A stretch of 64,000 nucleotides of DNA from Ensifer oleiphilus (lineage in GTDB: Bacteria > Pseudomonadota > Alphaproteobacteria > Rhizobiales > Rhizobiaceae): contig NZ_JABWDU010000010.1 in NCBI RefSeq assembly GCF_013371465.1, positions 186,001-250,000 of the forward strand, given 5' to 3'. The notes under the pieces are model-generated. The model worked only from the letters and a program-made list of their open reading frames with translations, searched no databases and was not told where the DNA came from. Position numbers and translations under genes: made by a program. Each line of letters starts with the position of its first letter. The first letter of the stretch is position 1. This document shows, in pieces, positions 1-8,364 of the stretch.

Positions 1-914
1 TAGCTGAACTGTTCGATAACGCCCTCGAGACCGTCGCCCTGCCTGGCGAGCTCGACCCTCTCCGGCCGCACCGACACCCAAAAGCGTCCATTGGTGGAAA
101 CATGGTCCGCGGCGGTGGCAAAGACCGAACCGCCCGCCTCTGCACTTTCGACGGCCAGGTCGTTGCCCGAACGTCTGGTCGCGCCACCTTCGAACACGTT
201 GGCCTCACCGAGGAATTTCGCGACATAGCGGGAGACCGGTGTTTCGTAGACTTCGGCAGGCGATCCGATCTGCAGCACCTTGCCCTGCCGCATGATCGCT
301 ATACGCGATGACACTGTCATGGCCTCATGCTGGTCGTGGGTGACGATGATGAACGTCAACCCTAACTCACGCTGAAGCCTGACCAGTTCGTGCTGCGTTT
401 CCGTGCGAAGGTTCTTGTCCAGCGCACCGAGCGGCTCGTCCAACAACAGCACCTTCGGTCGCTTGACCAATGCCCGTGCCAAAGCGACCCGTTGCCTTTG
501 CCCGCCGGACAGCTGTTGCGGCTTGCGATCGAGCAACGCGGTCAGTTGCAGCTTTTCGGCCACATCACTGACGCGCTGCCGGATCTCAGCCCTTGCCAGC
601 CGGTCCTGCGCAAGGCCGAAGGCAATGTTCTTGCCCACCGTCAAATGGGGAAACAGGGCATAGGATTGAAACATCATGTTGGTTGGCCGGCGATGGGCCG
701 GGACGTCCGTGACCTCTTCCCCATCAAGCCGGACGGCACCGGATGTGGGCGTTTCGAAGCCGGCGATCATGCGCAGCAAGGTCGACTTGCCGCATCCGGA
801 TGGACCAAGAAGCGAGAAGAACTCCCCCTTCCCGATGCCGATAGAAACGTCGTCAACGGCAGTGAAGAAGCCGAATGATTTGGAGAGGTTCTCGATGGAT
901 ACGTAAGATTGCAA
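1..914 (-). CDS. Polyamine-type ABC transporter ATP-binding protein (PotA-like), 3' end outside window
   Basis: ATPase that would energise import of a polyamine or similar cation together with the PotD-like protein just upstream. The reading frame on the minus strand shows Walker A GPSGCGKST, the signature LSGGQRQRVALARAL, Walker B VLLLDEP and the H-loop THD, then the start of the C-terminal TOBE region (SVRPE). The start is a TTG at 914, chosen because AAGGA lies 8 nt before it and no ATG or GTG precedes the ABC domain. The gene runs off the left edge, so the last part of the regulatory domain is not seen. It is 39 nt downstream of the binding-protein gene and is probably in one operon with it; the permeases must lie outside. 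Family certain, substrate inferred. Confidence 0.9.
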   Translation of the reverse strand, partial: MQSYVSIENLSKSFGFFTAVDDVSIGIGKGEFFSLLGPSGCGKSTLLRMIAGFETPTSGAVRLDGEEVTDVPAHRRPTNMMFQSYALFPHLTVGKNIAFGLAQDRLARAEIRQRVSDVAEKLQLTALLDRKPQQLSGGQRQRVALARALVKRPKVLLLDEPLGALDKNLRTETQHELVRLQRELGLTFIIVTHDQHEAMTVSSRIAIMRQGKVLQIGSPAEVYETPVSRYVAKFLGEANVFEGGATRRSGNDLAVESAEAGGSVFATAADHVSTNGRFWVSVRPERVELARQGDGLEGVIEQFS

Positions 915-953
915 TGCGAGTGTCCTTCTACTTCCGCTTCTCAGGCGACGTGC

Positions 954-2060
954 TCAGCTGCCGGCCCTGAACGCGGTCCATACCCGTGTCCTCTCGCGCG
1001 CCTGGCGCGGCGGCAGTGACTTGTCTACGAAGAGCTTGGAGCGGACTTCAGCGGGCGGATAAACGTTCGGATCCGTGCGGATCGCCTCGTCGACGAGAGG
1101 AGTCGCTGCGGCGTTTGCATTTGCGTAGAATACGTGATTGCTGATGTCGGCGACGGTCCTCGGCTCCAGAACGTAGTCGATGAAGGCCATGGCTTGCTCG
1201 GGATCGGGCGCATCGGCAGGCACGGCCATCGTGTCGAAGGATATGATCGTGCCTTCCTTCGGGATCGAATAGCTGACCGCGACACCATTGTTGGCTTCGC
1301 CTGCACGGGCTGCAGCGATGCCCGCGTCGCCGCTCCACATCATCGCCAGGCAAAGCTGGCCGGATGCCATATCCGCCACCAGTTGACCGCTCTGCATGTG
1401 CCGGATGTACGGGCGCAACGTCAGGAGCAGATCCTTGGCCTTGTCGAGATCTTCCTGCTTTGTCGAATAGGGATCGAGACCGAGGTAGTTCAGGGCGATC
1501 GGGATCACTTCGTTGGGCGCATCGACGATGCCGATGCCGCAATCTTGAAACTTCTGCGCCAGTTCCGGCTTGAAGAACATGTCGAGGCTGTTCGTCGGTG
1601 CGTTGCCCACCCGCTCTTCGACGAGCTTCAGATTGTAGGCGATCCCTGTCGTCAGCCACATGTACGGAACGAGGTACTGATTGCCGGGGTCGTGTTCGGC
1701 AACGAGCTTCAGGAGGTCCTTGTCCAGGTTGTCATAGTTCTTGAGGCTGGAGGTATCGATCGGCTTCAGGGCACCCGATTGGATGAGCCGCTCGCCGACG
1801 GTCGCGCTCGGAAAGGCAACGTCGAAACCACTTCCGCCTGCCAGCAGGCGCGTCTCCAGCACTTCCAGCGAATCGAAGAAATCCACACGGGCGTCCACGC
1901 CCGTTTTCTTGGAGAAATTCGAAACCGTATCCTCGGCGAAATAGTCGGAGAAATTATAGATAAACAGCTTCTCACCGGCCTTCGCTCCCCCCTGCCCATA
2001 GAGCAAGGCGATCGAGGCGATGGCAACCGAGTGCAACAGCGAACGGCACGTACCAGACAT
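954..2060 (-). CDS. Spermidine/putrescine-type ABC transporter substrate-binding protein (PotD/PotF-like)
   Basis: Periplasmic polyamine-family binding protein, 368 residues, the usual size. A signal peptide occupies about residues 1-28 (hydrophobic VAIASIALLYG, then GAKAG). The mature start LFIYNFSDYFAEDTVSNF is characteristic of the PotD/PotF family (IYNWSDY in homologues), and a GDAGIAAARAGEAN stretch near residue 240 matches the family hinge/ligand region. The ATG at 2060 was chosen because GGGAGG lies 4 nt before it; a TTG twelve bases upstream overlaps that SD. First gene of an operon with the PotA-like ATPase. Exact ligand (putrescine, spermidine or another amine) cannot be read from the sequence. 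Confidence 0.9.
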   Translation of the reverse strand: MSGTCRSLLHSVAIASIALLYGQGGAKAGEKLFIYNFSDYFAEDTVSNFSKKTGVDARVDFFDSLEVLETRLLAGGSGFDVAFPSATVGERLIQSGALKPIDTSSLKNYDNLDKDLLKLVAEHDPGNQYLVPYMWLTTGIAYNLKLVEERVGNAPTNSLDMFFKPELAQKFQDCGIGIVDAPNEVIPIALNYLGLDPYSTKQEDLDKAKDLLLTLRPYIRHMQSGQLVADMASGQLCLAMMWSGDAGIAAARAGEANNGVAVSYSIPKEGTIISFDTMAVPADAPDPEQAMAFIDYVLEPRTVADISNHVFYANANAAATPLVDEAIRTDPNVYPPAEVRSKLFVDKSLPPRQARERTRVWTAFRAGS

Positions 2061-2352
2061 GTTCCCTCCCAAGGCAGAATAGCCTTTGTTTTCGGGAAAA
2101 CCTGCTGGGGTAACGGGGAAGGGTCAACACTCCCTTTGGCTAGGCTGGGCAGCGGTTCGGTGGCGCAGCACATGACCCGAGGCACTAAAAATAGCCATAT
2201 TCCCAAGTCTCTTAGTACAACCATACCGCGTCGAATAGTGGCACATGTTAGGAGGCTTTCACTCGAAGCCTAGGTTGCCTGCGGGTTAGATTTGCACCTG
2301 TTGGCAACGGCGCGGTAATGGCTTATACAAACCGCGCCAAGGGCAATTTCCG

Positions 2353-2889
2353 ATGAAAAAACTGAGCCTATTTGTTTCCCTGGCATTCACGATTGCGCCG
2401 CCGGTGGCATCTGCCGAAGCCAAACCCTGCCCGCGGGAAGAGGCAATCTACGCCTACGATTGGGAAGACGAGGATGCAACCCGGACAGTATTCAAGCTGC
2501 AGGTAGCGCAGCGATCGGAACTCCCCCCTCGCGCGCAGGAAATCAGCTTTGAAACATGGCGCAAAGACAAGCTCGTCTGGTCGGTCGACGGCGAAATTTC
2601 TTGTTCTGATGTCGTGCCGATGTGCAATCTGAAGCTCGACAGAACCGCACACTCGAGCACCGATGAAGAAAGCGACCAATGCGCCGCCTTCCCTCTTGCT
2701 GTCGAGTAAATCAGGGAGCAGGGCGAGGTCACCCATACCGTATTTGGAGGCCTCACGGCCTATTCTTTGAGCTGCGCAGAAGGCCTGGCAATCCGTGTCG
2801 CGAACGAAGACGCTCTGACCTCCTTCGAGCGAACAGAGAAGTACTTTGTGCTGCCAGCCTATGTTCGGTTTGAATCCTGCAAGGATTGA
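2353..2889 (+). pseudogene. Small exported hypothetical protein interrupted by an in-frame TAA
   Basis: The frame opens with ATG at 2353 and a clear signal peptide (KKLSLFVSLAFTIAPPVASA). It reads 118 codons to a TAA at 2707-2709. Beyond that stop the same frame stays open for another 59 codons to TGA at 2887-2889. The continuation looks like real coding sequence (SLSCAEGLAIRVANEDAL, then YFVLPAYVRFESC). The joined product would be about 178 residues with six cysteines, four before and two after the stop, as expected for a disulfide-bonded periplasmic protein. I do not recognise the family. Either a recent nonsense mutation, a sequencing error, or a truncated 118-residue product that is still made. 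Its 3' end overlaps the convergent PfkB gene by 31 nt. Confidence 0.6.
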
Positions 2890-3887
2890 GGTTTGCAGAG
2901 TTGCGATCGTGCCCGCTCTTCGCTCGGGCCTGCTCTTTCAAGCCCGTTGCCACTGTCGACACCAATTAGTGCCATCACATCCGCCAGCGCGGGCATCGAC
3001 GTCCCTGCTCCCTGGCGCGTCACCGCAACGGCTCCAAAGGCGTTGGCAAGCCGACAGCATTCGGAGCCGGACAAACCCGACACACGACCGATGATATGGC
3101 CTGCCGCAAAAGCGTCGCCGGCGCCTGTCGTATCAACGGCATCGACGGAGAACCACGGCGCGCTTTCAACCCCAGATTTTTGGTAGAGCGACGATCCCGC
3201 GACATCGTGTTTGAGAGCGATGCGTTTTACGCCCTGATGCAGGAGGGACCTTATTGCCTCTTCCGCCGGCATGGCGGTGCCTCCGCCCGCCAACGGCGCA
3301 AGATCGGTTCGGCCCAGCACGATCATGTCGAGTTTCGGCAGCAGATTGCGCACATGCGGGGCAACCATCACGGCAACGCCGGCCGGAACGTCCAGGGTGA
3401 CGGGCACCTGGAACTGCTGCGCCAGTTCGATTGCTCTCATCGCCGCGTCGGATTGCGGGCTTTGCAGCAGGGCATAGCCGGAGAGATGGAAAAGCGCCGC
3501 CCCCTCGAACACATCGTCTGAGATGAAGGTCGGTGACAACTGGGCATTGGCCCCGCGATAGGCAAACATCGTCCGCTCACCGCTCTTGCCGACCGTCACG
3601 ATGTTGGTTTGCGTCGGCTCGATAGGGTCCCGCCCGATCCACGCCGTCGAAACGCCGGTCGCTGCAAGCGACGACAGTGCCTGTTGTCCCCATGCGTCCT
3701 GCCCCACCCTGCCGATCAGCCGGCAGTCGTGGCCGGCGCGCGACAGCGCGATGGCCGTATTGGTGGCGGAGCCGCCCAGCATGTGCCGCTGGGCGGTTGC
3801 GATAGCCTCTTCTCCCTCGAGGGGATACTCGGGAATATCAAGAACCAAGTCGATATTGATATCGCCAAGGAGGACGATCGCTGCCAT
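2859..3887 (-). CDS. PfkB-family (ribokinase-like) sugar kinase
   Basis: Cytosolic carbohydrate kinase of 342 residues. The N-terminal signature GGSATNTAIALSRAG lies at about residues 39-52, and the C-terminal PfkB signature DTTGAGDAF at 252-260 holds the catalytic Asp258. It is the last gene of the minus-strand operon, 10 nt after the PLP enzyme, so it likely phosphorylates the sugar taken up by the ABC transporter or a sugar released from it. The C-terminus (about the last 25 residues, rich in Arg and Ser) extends beyond the usual fold and overlaps the convergent broken gene. Family sure; whether it acts on a ribose-, fructose- or keto-acid-type substrate is open. Confidence 0.9.
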   Translation of the reverse strand: MAAIVLLGDINIDLVLDIPEYPLEGEEAIATAQRHMLGGSATNTAIALSRAGHDCRLIGRVGQDAWGQQALSSLAATGVSTAWIGRDPIEPTQTNIVTVGKSGERTMFAYRGANAQLSPTFISDDVFEGAALFHLSGYALLQSPQSDAAMRAIELAQQFQVPVTLDVPAGVAVMVAPHVRNLLPKLDMIVLGRTDLAPLAGGGTAMPAEEAIRSLLHQGVKRIALKHDVAGSSLYQKSGVESAPWFSVDAVDTTGAGDAFAAGHIIGRVSGLSGSECCRLANAFGAVAVTRQGAGTSMPALADVMALIGVDSGNGLERAGPSEERARSQLCKPQSLQDSNRT

Positions 3888-3897
3888 TTCGCAATCC

Positions 3898-5100
3898 CTA
3901 GAGGTCGATGTGCATCTGTTCGATTGCCTGATCTACGTCGGCGATGATGTCGTCAACATGTTCGATGCCGACAGAGAAACGCACTAGTCCATCGACCACG
4001 CCCATCGCCTCGCGCTCCTGGCTGGGGATATCCAGAAAGGCCATGGTCGCCGGCATCTGCGTCGTTGTGCGCAGTCCGCCGAGGCTTGCCGCAAACGAGC
4101 CAAGCTTCAGCCGCTTCAGAAGGCGCACGCCAGAAGCCTCGTCCTCGACGCAGAATGACAGCATGGCGCCTCCGCCGCGCAACTGCTCGCTGGCCGAGGC
4201 ATGATTGGGATGAGAAGGCAGCCCCGGATAGAAGACGCGCTTGACCTTCGGATGAGCTTGGAGATGTTTGGCAAGCGCCAGCGCATTGGCGCACTGCTTT
4301 TCCAGCCGCAGCGCCAGCGTCTGCGCGCCGCGCAGCAACAGCCAGGCATTGAACGGCGACAGCGGCGCGCCGAGCTTGTTGAGTGTGTTCCAACGCACGT
4401 CTTCCAGCCAATCGGCCGGCAGGATGTCGGACTTCAGCGTGATGACCCCGCCAACCGCATCATTGTGGCCGCCGATGAACTTGGTGGCGCTTTCGACCAC
4501 GACGTCGACGCCGAACTCGTGCGGACGGCACACGGCCGGAGAGGCGAACGTGTTGTCGCAGATCACCACGATGCCACGCGAGTGGGCGAGTTCCACCAGC
4601 GCTTTCAGCGGCGGAACCTTCATGGTCGGGTTGGCGATCGCCTCGACATAGAGAACCTTGGTCTCATCGGTGAACGCGTTTTCGACCGCCCGGACATCGG
4701 TGCAGTCGACTAGGCTGACCTTCAGCCCGAAATCGCCGGCGCGGTGATCGAAGAACTCGTGCGTGCTCGAATAGGTCGTGAGATCGGCGACGATATGGTC
4801 GCCGGCTTTGAGGATGCCGAACAACGCATGCGAGATCGCCGCCATTCCCGATGCCGTCGCCAGGCAGGCCGTACCGCCAGTCAACTGGGCGATGTGCTCC
4901 TCGAACTTGTATTCCGTCGGGTTACCGCAGCGCGAATAGATATTCACTTCCTTGCGCGCGCCGGCGACGATCTGGTCGTAGATGTCGCCGCCATACTGGA
5001 AGTTCGCCGACATGTAGATCGGGTAGCTGATCGATTGGGAATGCTCTTCCGGCGTATAGAAGACTGCCCGGCTGGCAAAATCGAGCTCTTTAGGCGACAT
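3898..5100 (-). CDS. PLP-dependent Cys/Met metabolism enzyme (cystathionine gamma-lyase / methionine gamma-lyase family)
   Basis: Fold-type I PLP enzyme of the trans-sulfuration family, 400 residues. The start ATG at 5100 follows AGGAG with a 7-nt gap; an open frame upstream has no coding support. Visible motifs: YSRCGNPTEYKFEEHIAQL near residues 47-65, ATASGMAAIS in the cofactor region, DNTFASP, and the PLP-lysine motif SATKFIGGHNDAVGG. Members cleave or form C-S bonds at the gamma or beta carbon of amino acids. It is embedded between a sugar ABC permease and a PfkB kinase, an unusual place for methionine metabolism. It may process a sulfur- or amine-linked sugar conjugate, but that is inference. 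A second family member (MetC) lies near 19 kb. Confidence 0.88.
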   Translation of the reverse strand: MSPKELDFASRAVFYTPEEHSQSISYPIYMSANFQYGGDIYDQIVAGARKEVNIYSRCGNPTEYKFEEHIAQLTGGTACLATASGMAAISHALFGILKAGDHIVADLTTYSSTHEFFDHRAGDFGLKVSLVDCTDVRAVENAFTDETKVLYVEAIANPTMKVPPLKALVELAHSRGIVVICDNTFASPAVCRPHEFGVDVVVESATKFIGGHNDAVGGVITLKSDILPADWLEDVRWNTLNKLGAPLSPFNAWLLLRGAQTLALRLEKQCANALALAKHLQAHPKVKRVFYPGLPSHPNHASASEQLRGGGAMLSFCVEDEASGVRLLKRLKLGSFAASLGGLRTTTQMPATMAFLDIPSQEREAMGVVDGLVRFSVGIEHVDDIIADVDQAIEQMHIDL

Positions 5101-5147
5101 GAAAATTCTCCTGCATTGGACGCGGGCTTGAGCCCGGTCATTAACGG

Positions 5148-5984
5148 CTATTCCTTGACGGCACCGCCGAGCAAAGCGGCGGTGATCTGGCGTTCGAAAA
5201 AGATGAAGAGGACAAGCGGTGCGATGGCGGCGATCAGGATGGCCGCCAGCATCACCGGGTAGTTGGTGATGTGCTCGCCGACGAAATCCGTAAGCCCCAC
5301 GGGGAGCGTCTTGCGCGCCGGATTGTTGATGAAGACGACGGGAAACAAGAAATCGTTCCAGACCCAGATCATGTTGACGATGGCCGCGGTGAACATCGCC
5401 GGGCGCGCGATCGGCAGCGCTACCTTGGCGAAGATTGACCATTCGGAGGCACCGTCCATGCGCGCCGCGTCGAAGAGTTCGCGGGGCAGCGTGTTGAAGA
5501 AGGCCTGCATGATGAAGATGGTGACCGGCACGTTGAAGGCGGCGGTCGGCAGCACGACGCCCATATGGGTGTCGAGCAGCCCGGCGCCGCGGAGCATCAC
5601 CACCAATGGTACAAGCGCGACATAGGCGGGGATTGCCATGGCCGCCGTCAGGCTGAGTTCGACCGCCGGCATCCAGCGGGGCCGATAGACCGAAAGGGCA
5701 TAACCCGCCAGGGTCGCGACGGCCACAGTGAGAACAGTCGCCCCCGCCATGATCAGCAGCGAATTGACCGCGTAGCCGCCAAGCGCACCGCCGCTCCAGG
5801 CGCCGACATAGGCATCAAGCGAGAAACTGGTGGGGAACGACCAGACCGAGCGCATGAACTCCTTGTTGGTCTTGAAGGTGCTGTAGATCATCCAGATAAA
5901 CGGGAAGATGACCAACAGCACGTGCAGGGTCAGGAGAAAGAGCACCACCGTGTTGGTGGCTGTCCAGCGGCGAACGGCTGCCAT
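5148..5984 (-). CDS. Sugar ABC transporter permease, MalG family
   Basis: Inner-membrane permease of 278 residues with about six hydrophobic segments, the usual size for the MalG/CUT1 group. The EAA-loop, which docks to the ATPase, reads ELFDAARMDGASEWSIFAKV around residue 180. It starts 3 nt after the MalF-like gene stops, so the two are translated together. It precedes the PLP enzyme by 47 nt. The operon has no ATPase gene, so this permease pair must use an ATPase encoded elsewhere; the UgpC-type protein at 50.3 kb is one candidate. Confidence 0.92.
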   Translation of the reverse strand: MAAVRRWTATNTVVLFLLTLHVLLVIFPFIWMIYSTFKTNKEFMRSVWSFPTSFSLDAYVGAWSGGALGGYAVNSLLIMAGATVLTVAVATLAGYALSVYRPRWMPAVELSLTAAMAIPAYVALVPLVVMLRGAGLLDTHMGVVLPTAAFNVPVTIFIMQAFFNTLPRELFDAARMDGASEWSIFAKVALPIARPAMFTAAIVNMIWVWNDFLFPVVFINNPARKTLPVGLTDFVGEHITNYPVMLAAILIAAIAPLVLFIFFERQITAALLGGAVKE

Positions 5985-5987
5985 TGC

Positions 5988-6890
5988 TTACGTTCTCCCG
6001 CCGACGCCGGTTCTTTTCAGATACCGGAAGACCAGCCACGCGCCGATTGCCGTGAGCATCATCTGCGTGAAACCGATGGTGGCTGCGTACCCCATCTCGA
6101 AGCTGCCGAACCCCATCTTGTAGAGGTAAGTGGAGACCACCTCGCTCGCGTGGTTCGGGCCACCATTGGTCAGCACAAAGACCAGCGAGAAAGTCTTGAG
6201 CGAGCCGATGATCGCCAGAAGCGAATTGGCGCGCACCGCGTCCCCGACCATGGGAATGGTGATCGAGAAGAACTTGGTGAAATGGCCGGCGCCGTCGATC
6301 TCGGCGGCCTCGTAGACGCTTTCGGGCACGCTTCTCACTGCGGCCACGAAAAGCAGGACGTAAAGGCCGAGATAGGTGAAGCTCATCACCACCACCACGG
6401 CCGAAAAGGCGGTACCGGATTCGCCCAGCCAACCACGCTTCAGGCCGTCCAGACCCAACGCGCCAAATGCCGCGTTCACCAGGCCGAAATAGGGATTGTA
6501 CATGAAGCGCCAGAGCAACCCGATGCAGATCTCGCTGACCATCACCGGCACGAGATAGAAGAACAGTAAGATCCGGCTGAAGGCGGGCACGATGCGCACC
6601 AGGCAATAGGCGATGCAGAGCGCCAGAAACACCTGAAACACCATCGCCGAAAGCGCGACGAGGAGATTGCGGCCAAGAGCCCGCCAGAAGATCGGGTCGC
6701 CGGCAAGACGCACGAAGTTACCAGCCCCCTCGAACACCGGCGCCGACGCCCCGTCCCAACGGAAAAGCGAAAGCCAGCCAGCATAGATGACGGGATAGGC
6801 GACGAAGGCGGCAAGTAGCAGAAATGCTGGCGACAGAAACAGGAACGCCGCTCTGTTGTGGCTGTTGGCAAAGCCTTTGCTGGTACTCAT
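5988..6890 (-). CDS. Sugar ABC transporter permease, MalF family
   Basis: Inner-membrane permease of 300 residues. It has a first hydrophobic segment at about residues 14-32 (FLFLSPAFLLLAAFVAYPVI), a WRALGRNLLVAL segment entering the core, and an EAA-loop reading SVYEAAEIDGAGHFTKFFSI near residue 205. It pairs with the MalG-like protein that follows at 3 nt. Downstream of the binding-protein gene and separated from it by a strong hairpin (6912-6942), an arrangement common where binding protein is made in excess of permease. Substrate unknown. Confidence 0.92.
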   Translation of the reverse strand: MSTSKGFANSHNRAAFLFLSPAFLLLAAFVAYPVIYAGWLSLFRWDGASAPVFEGAGNFVRLAGDPIFWRALGRNLLVALSAMVFQVFLALCIAYCLVRIVPAFSRILLFFYLVPVMVSEICIGLLWRFMYNPYFGLVNAAFGALGLDGLKRGWLGESGTAFSAVVVVMSFTYLGLYVLLFVAAVRSVPESVYEAAEIDGAGHFTKFFSITIPMVGDAVRANSLLAIIGSLKTFSLVFVLTNGGPNHASEVVSTYLYKMGFGSFEMGYAATIGFTQMMLTAIGAWLVFRYLKRTGVGGRT

Positions 6891-6911
6891 CGTTCTCGGG
6901 CTCCATGGAGG

Positions 6912-6942
6912 GTTTGCGCGGCGAGCGGCTTGCCGCGCAAAC
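6912..6942 (-). terminator. Intercistronic hairpin after the sugar binding-protein gene
   Basis: Eleven-base perfect stem GTTTGCGCGGC / GCCGCGCAAAC with a 9-nt loop, between the binding-protein stop and the MalF-like start. There is no U-tract, so it more likely stabilises the upstream mRNA or terminates only partly. Confidence 0.6.
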
Positions 6943-6963
6943 GGGTCATGTTGCTAGGGTCTG

Positions 6964-8217
6964 CTACTTGTCGGCCCGCAGCGCATCCTCGAGGCGCTTG
7001 GCCGCATCGGCCGGCGGCACGGAACCGTCGAGCACGCCCTGGAGCGAGGTGTAGTAGATATTGGTCGCGGCCGGCGGCATCGCCGTGTCGTAGAAGGGAT
7101 CGAGGTGGCCTGCCTCCGCCATCAGCTTGCTGCTGATATCGAACAGGACCGGGCCCGCAGCCGCCTCGGTCGTGGCGTCCTTCACCGTCACCATCGTCTT
7201 TCGCAGCTCGACATACTTGGTCATGACCTGGCTCGACGTCAGGAACTTGAGCAAGGTCACGGCATCGGCCTTGTTCTCGGCTTTCTCAGAGATGCCGAAC
7301 GTAGCGGCGACACCGGCCAGCACGTCGGACTGGTCCCCTGCTCCACCGGCAACAGTCGGGAAGGCGAAGTAGCCGAGCTCGAAACCTTCCGGCGCATCGG
7401 CGGACGCGCCGATCTGCCAGGTGCCGTTCAGCATCATCGCCGCCTGGCCGTTGAGGAAGAGCATGTTGGCTTCCTGGTCGCCCATGCCGTTGAAGCCGAT
7501 CGGGAAGTAGCCCTTGCTCGAAAGCGCGGCCACATGTTCCAGCGCCTTGGTGCCCTCGTCGCCAAGCGCGGCTTTGGCATCCTTGTTGACGAAGGCAGAG
7601 ACGACGCCGGAGCCCTTCAGGCGCATTTCGAGGTACTGGAACCAGAACGTCGCCGGCCAGGCATCCTTGTTGCCGAGCGCAAACGGGACGATGCCCTCAC
7701 CCTTGATCTTTTCGGCCAGCGCCAGAAGCTCGTCGTAGCTCGACGGCACTGCCCAGCCATTCTCCGCAAAGAGCGCCTTGTCGTACCAGAACACGACGGA
7801 ATCGACATCGACGGGAACGGCGTAGGCATGCCCATCCTTACTTGTCTGCGCGAGCGCGCTTTCAAGGAAGCTGGCGCCCCAGCCGTCCTTGGCCAGATCC
7901 GCATCGAGCGCGTACATCTGCCCGCCGTTGACGAAGGCGTTCAGGAAACCTCCAGGCAGCGTGTAGAAGACGTCTGGCGGATTGCCGGATGCCATGGCGG
8001 TATTGAGCTTGGCCTTATAGGCCGACTGTTCGGCCGCAACGACATCCAGCTTAATGTCGGGATGGGCCTTGGCAAATTCATCCAACGCGAAGTTGATGAA
8101 ATCGACCTTGTCCTGCTGGCCGGCATAAGCGTGCCAGAAAGAGAGTTCACCGGCCGCGGCCGGAAGAGCGGTCAGCACCATGGCCGCACCGGCAATCAAC
8201 AAACGCTTCAATCCCAT
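6964..8217 (-). CDS. Sugar ABC transporter substrate-binding protein (extracellular solute-binding family 1)
   Basis: Periplasmic binding protein of 417 residues with a signal peptide ending near residue 22 (AAMVLTALPAAAG). The mature protein begins LSFWHAYAGQQDKVDFIN, typical of family 1 sugar-binding proteins, and later shows LFLNGQAAMMLNGTWQIG, the conserved mid-protein motif of the group. The start ATG at 8217 has GGGAGG 5 nt upstream. First gene of the operon running to the PfkB kinase, divergent from an RpiR regulator that probably controls it. The ligand is not readable; the downstream enzymes suggest a modified sugar. Confidence 0.92.
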   Translation of the reverse strand: MGLKRLLIAGAAMVLTALPAAAGELSFWHAYAGQQDKVDFINFALDEFAKAHPDIKLDVVAAEQSAYKAKLNTAMASGNPPDVFYTLPGGFLNAFVNGGQMYALDADLAKDGWGASFLESALAQTSKDGHAYAVPVDVDSVVFWYDKALFAENGWAVPSSYDELLALAEKIKGEGIVPFALGNKDAWPATFWFQYLEMRLKGSGVVSAFVNKDAKAALGDEGTKALEHVAALSSKGYFPIGFNGMGDQEANMLFLNGQAAMMLNGTWQIGASADAPEGFELGYFAFPTVAGGAGDQSDVLAGVAATFGISEKAENKADAVTLLKFLTSSQVMTKYVELRKTMVTVKDATTEAAAGPVLFDISSKLMAEAGHLDPFYDTAMPPAATNIYYTSLQGVLDGSVPPADAAKRLEDALRADK

Positions 8218-8285
8218 GACATCCTCCCAGAAGTCCAGCAGCGCATCTCTTCGCGTTCATGCAGTGATGCCACATCATACAAAGC

Positions 8286-8301
8286 GTGTCTATAGTGACA
8301 C
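8286..8301. promoter_or_regulatory. Candidate operator palindrome in the divergent sugar-operon/RpiR promoter region
   Basis: Perfect inverted repeat GTGTC-TATAGT-GACAC in the 147-nt gap between the divergent binding-protein and RpiR starts. A second, weaker one, TGATG-CCA-CATCA, lies at 8265-8277. Placement suits the RpiR protein as ligand. Inferred from symmetry and position only. Confidence 0.45.
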
Positions 8302-8364
8302 CACAACATGATTGTGCTAGCCTCTTCGCCGAGGCTCACCGCAAACCTGAAGAAAGCCCCGTCA

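Noticed and set aside
1134-2273. Long plus-strand open frame of 379 codons opposite the PotD-like gene
   Set aside because: It is the antisense of a clear PotD-family protein; long shadows are common in this GC-rich DNA.
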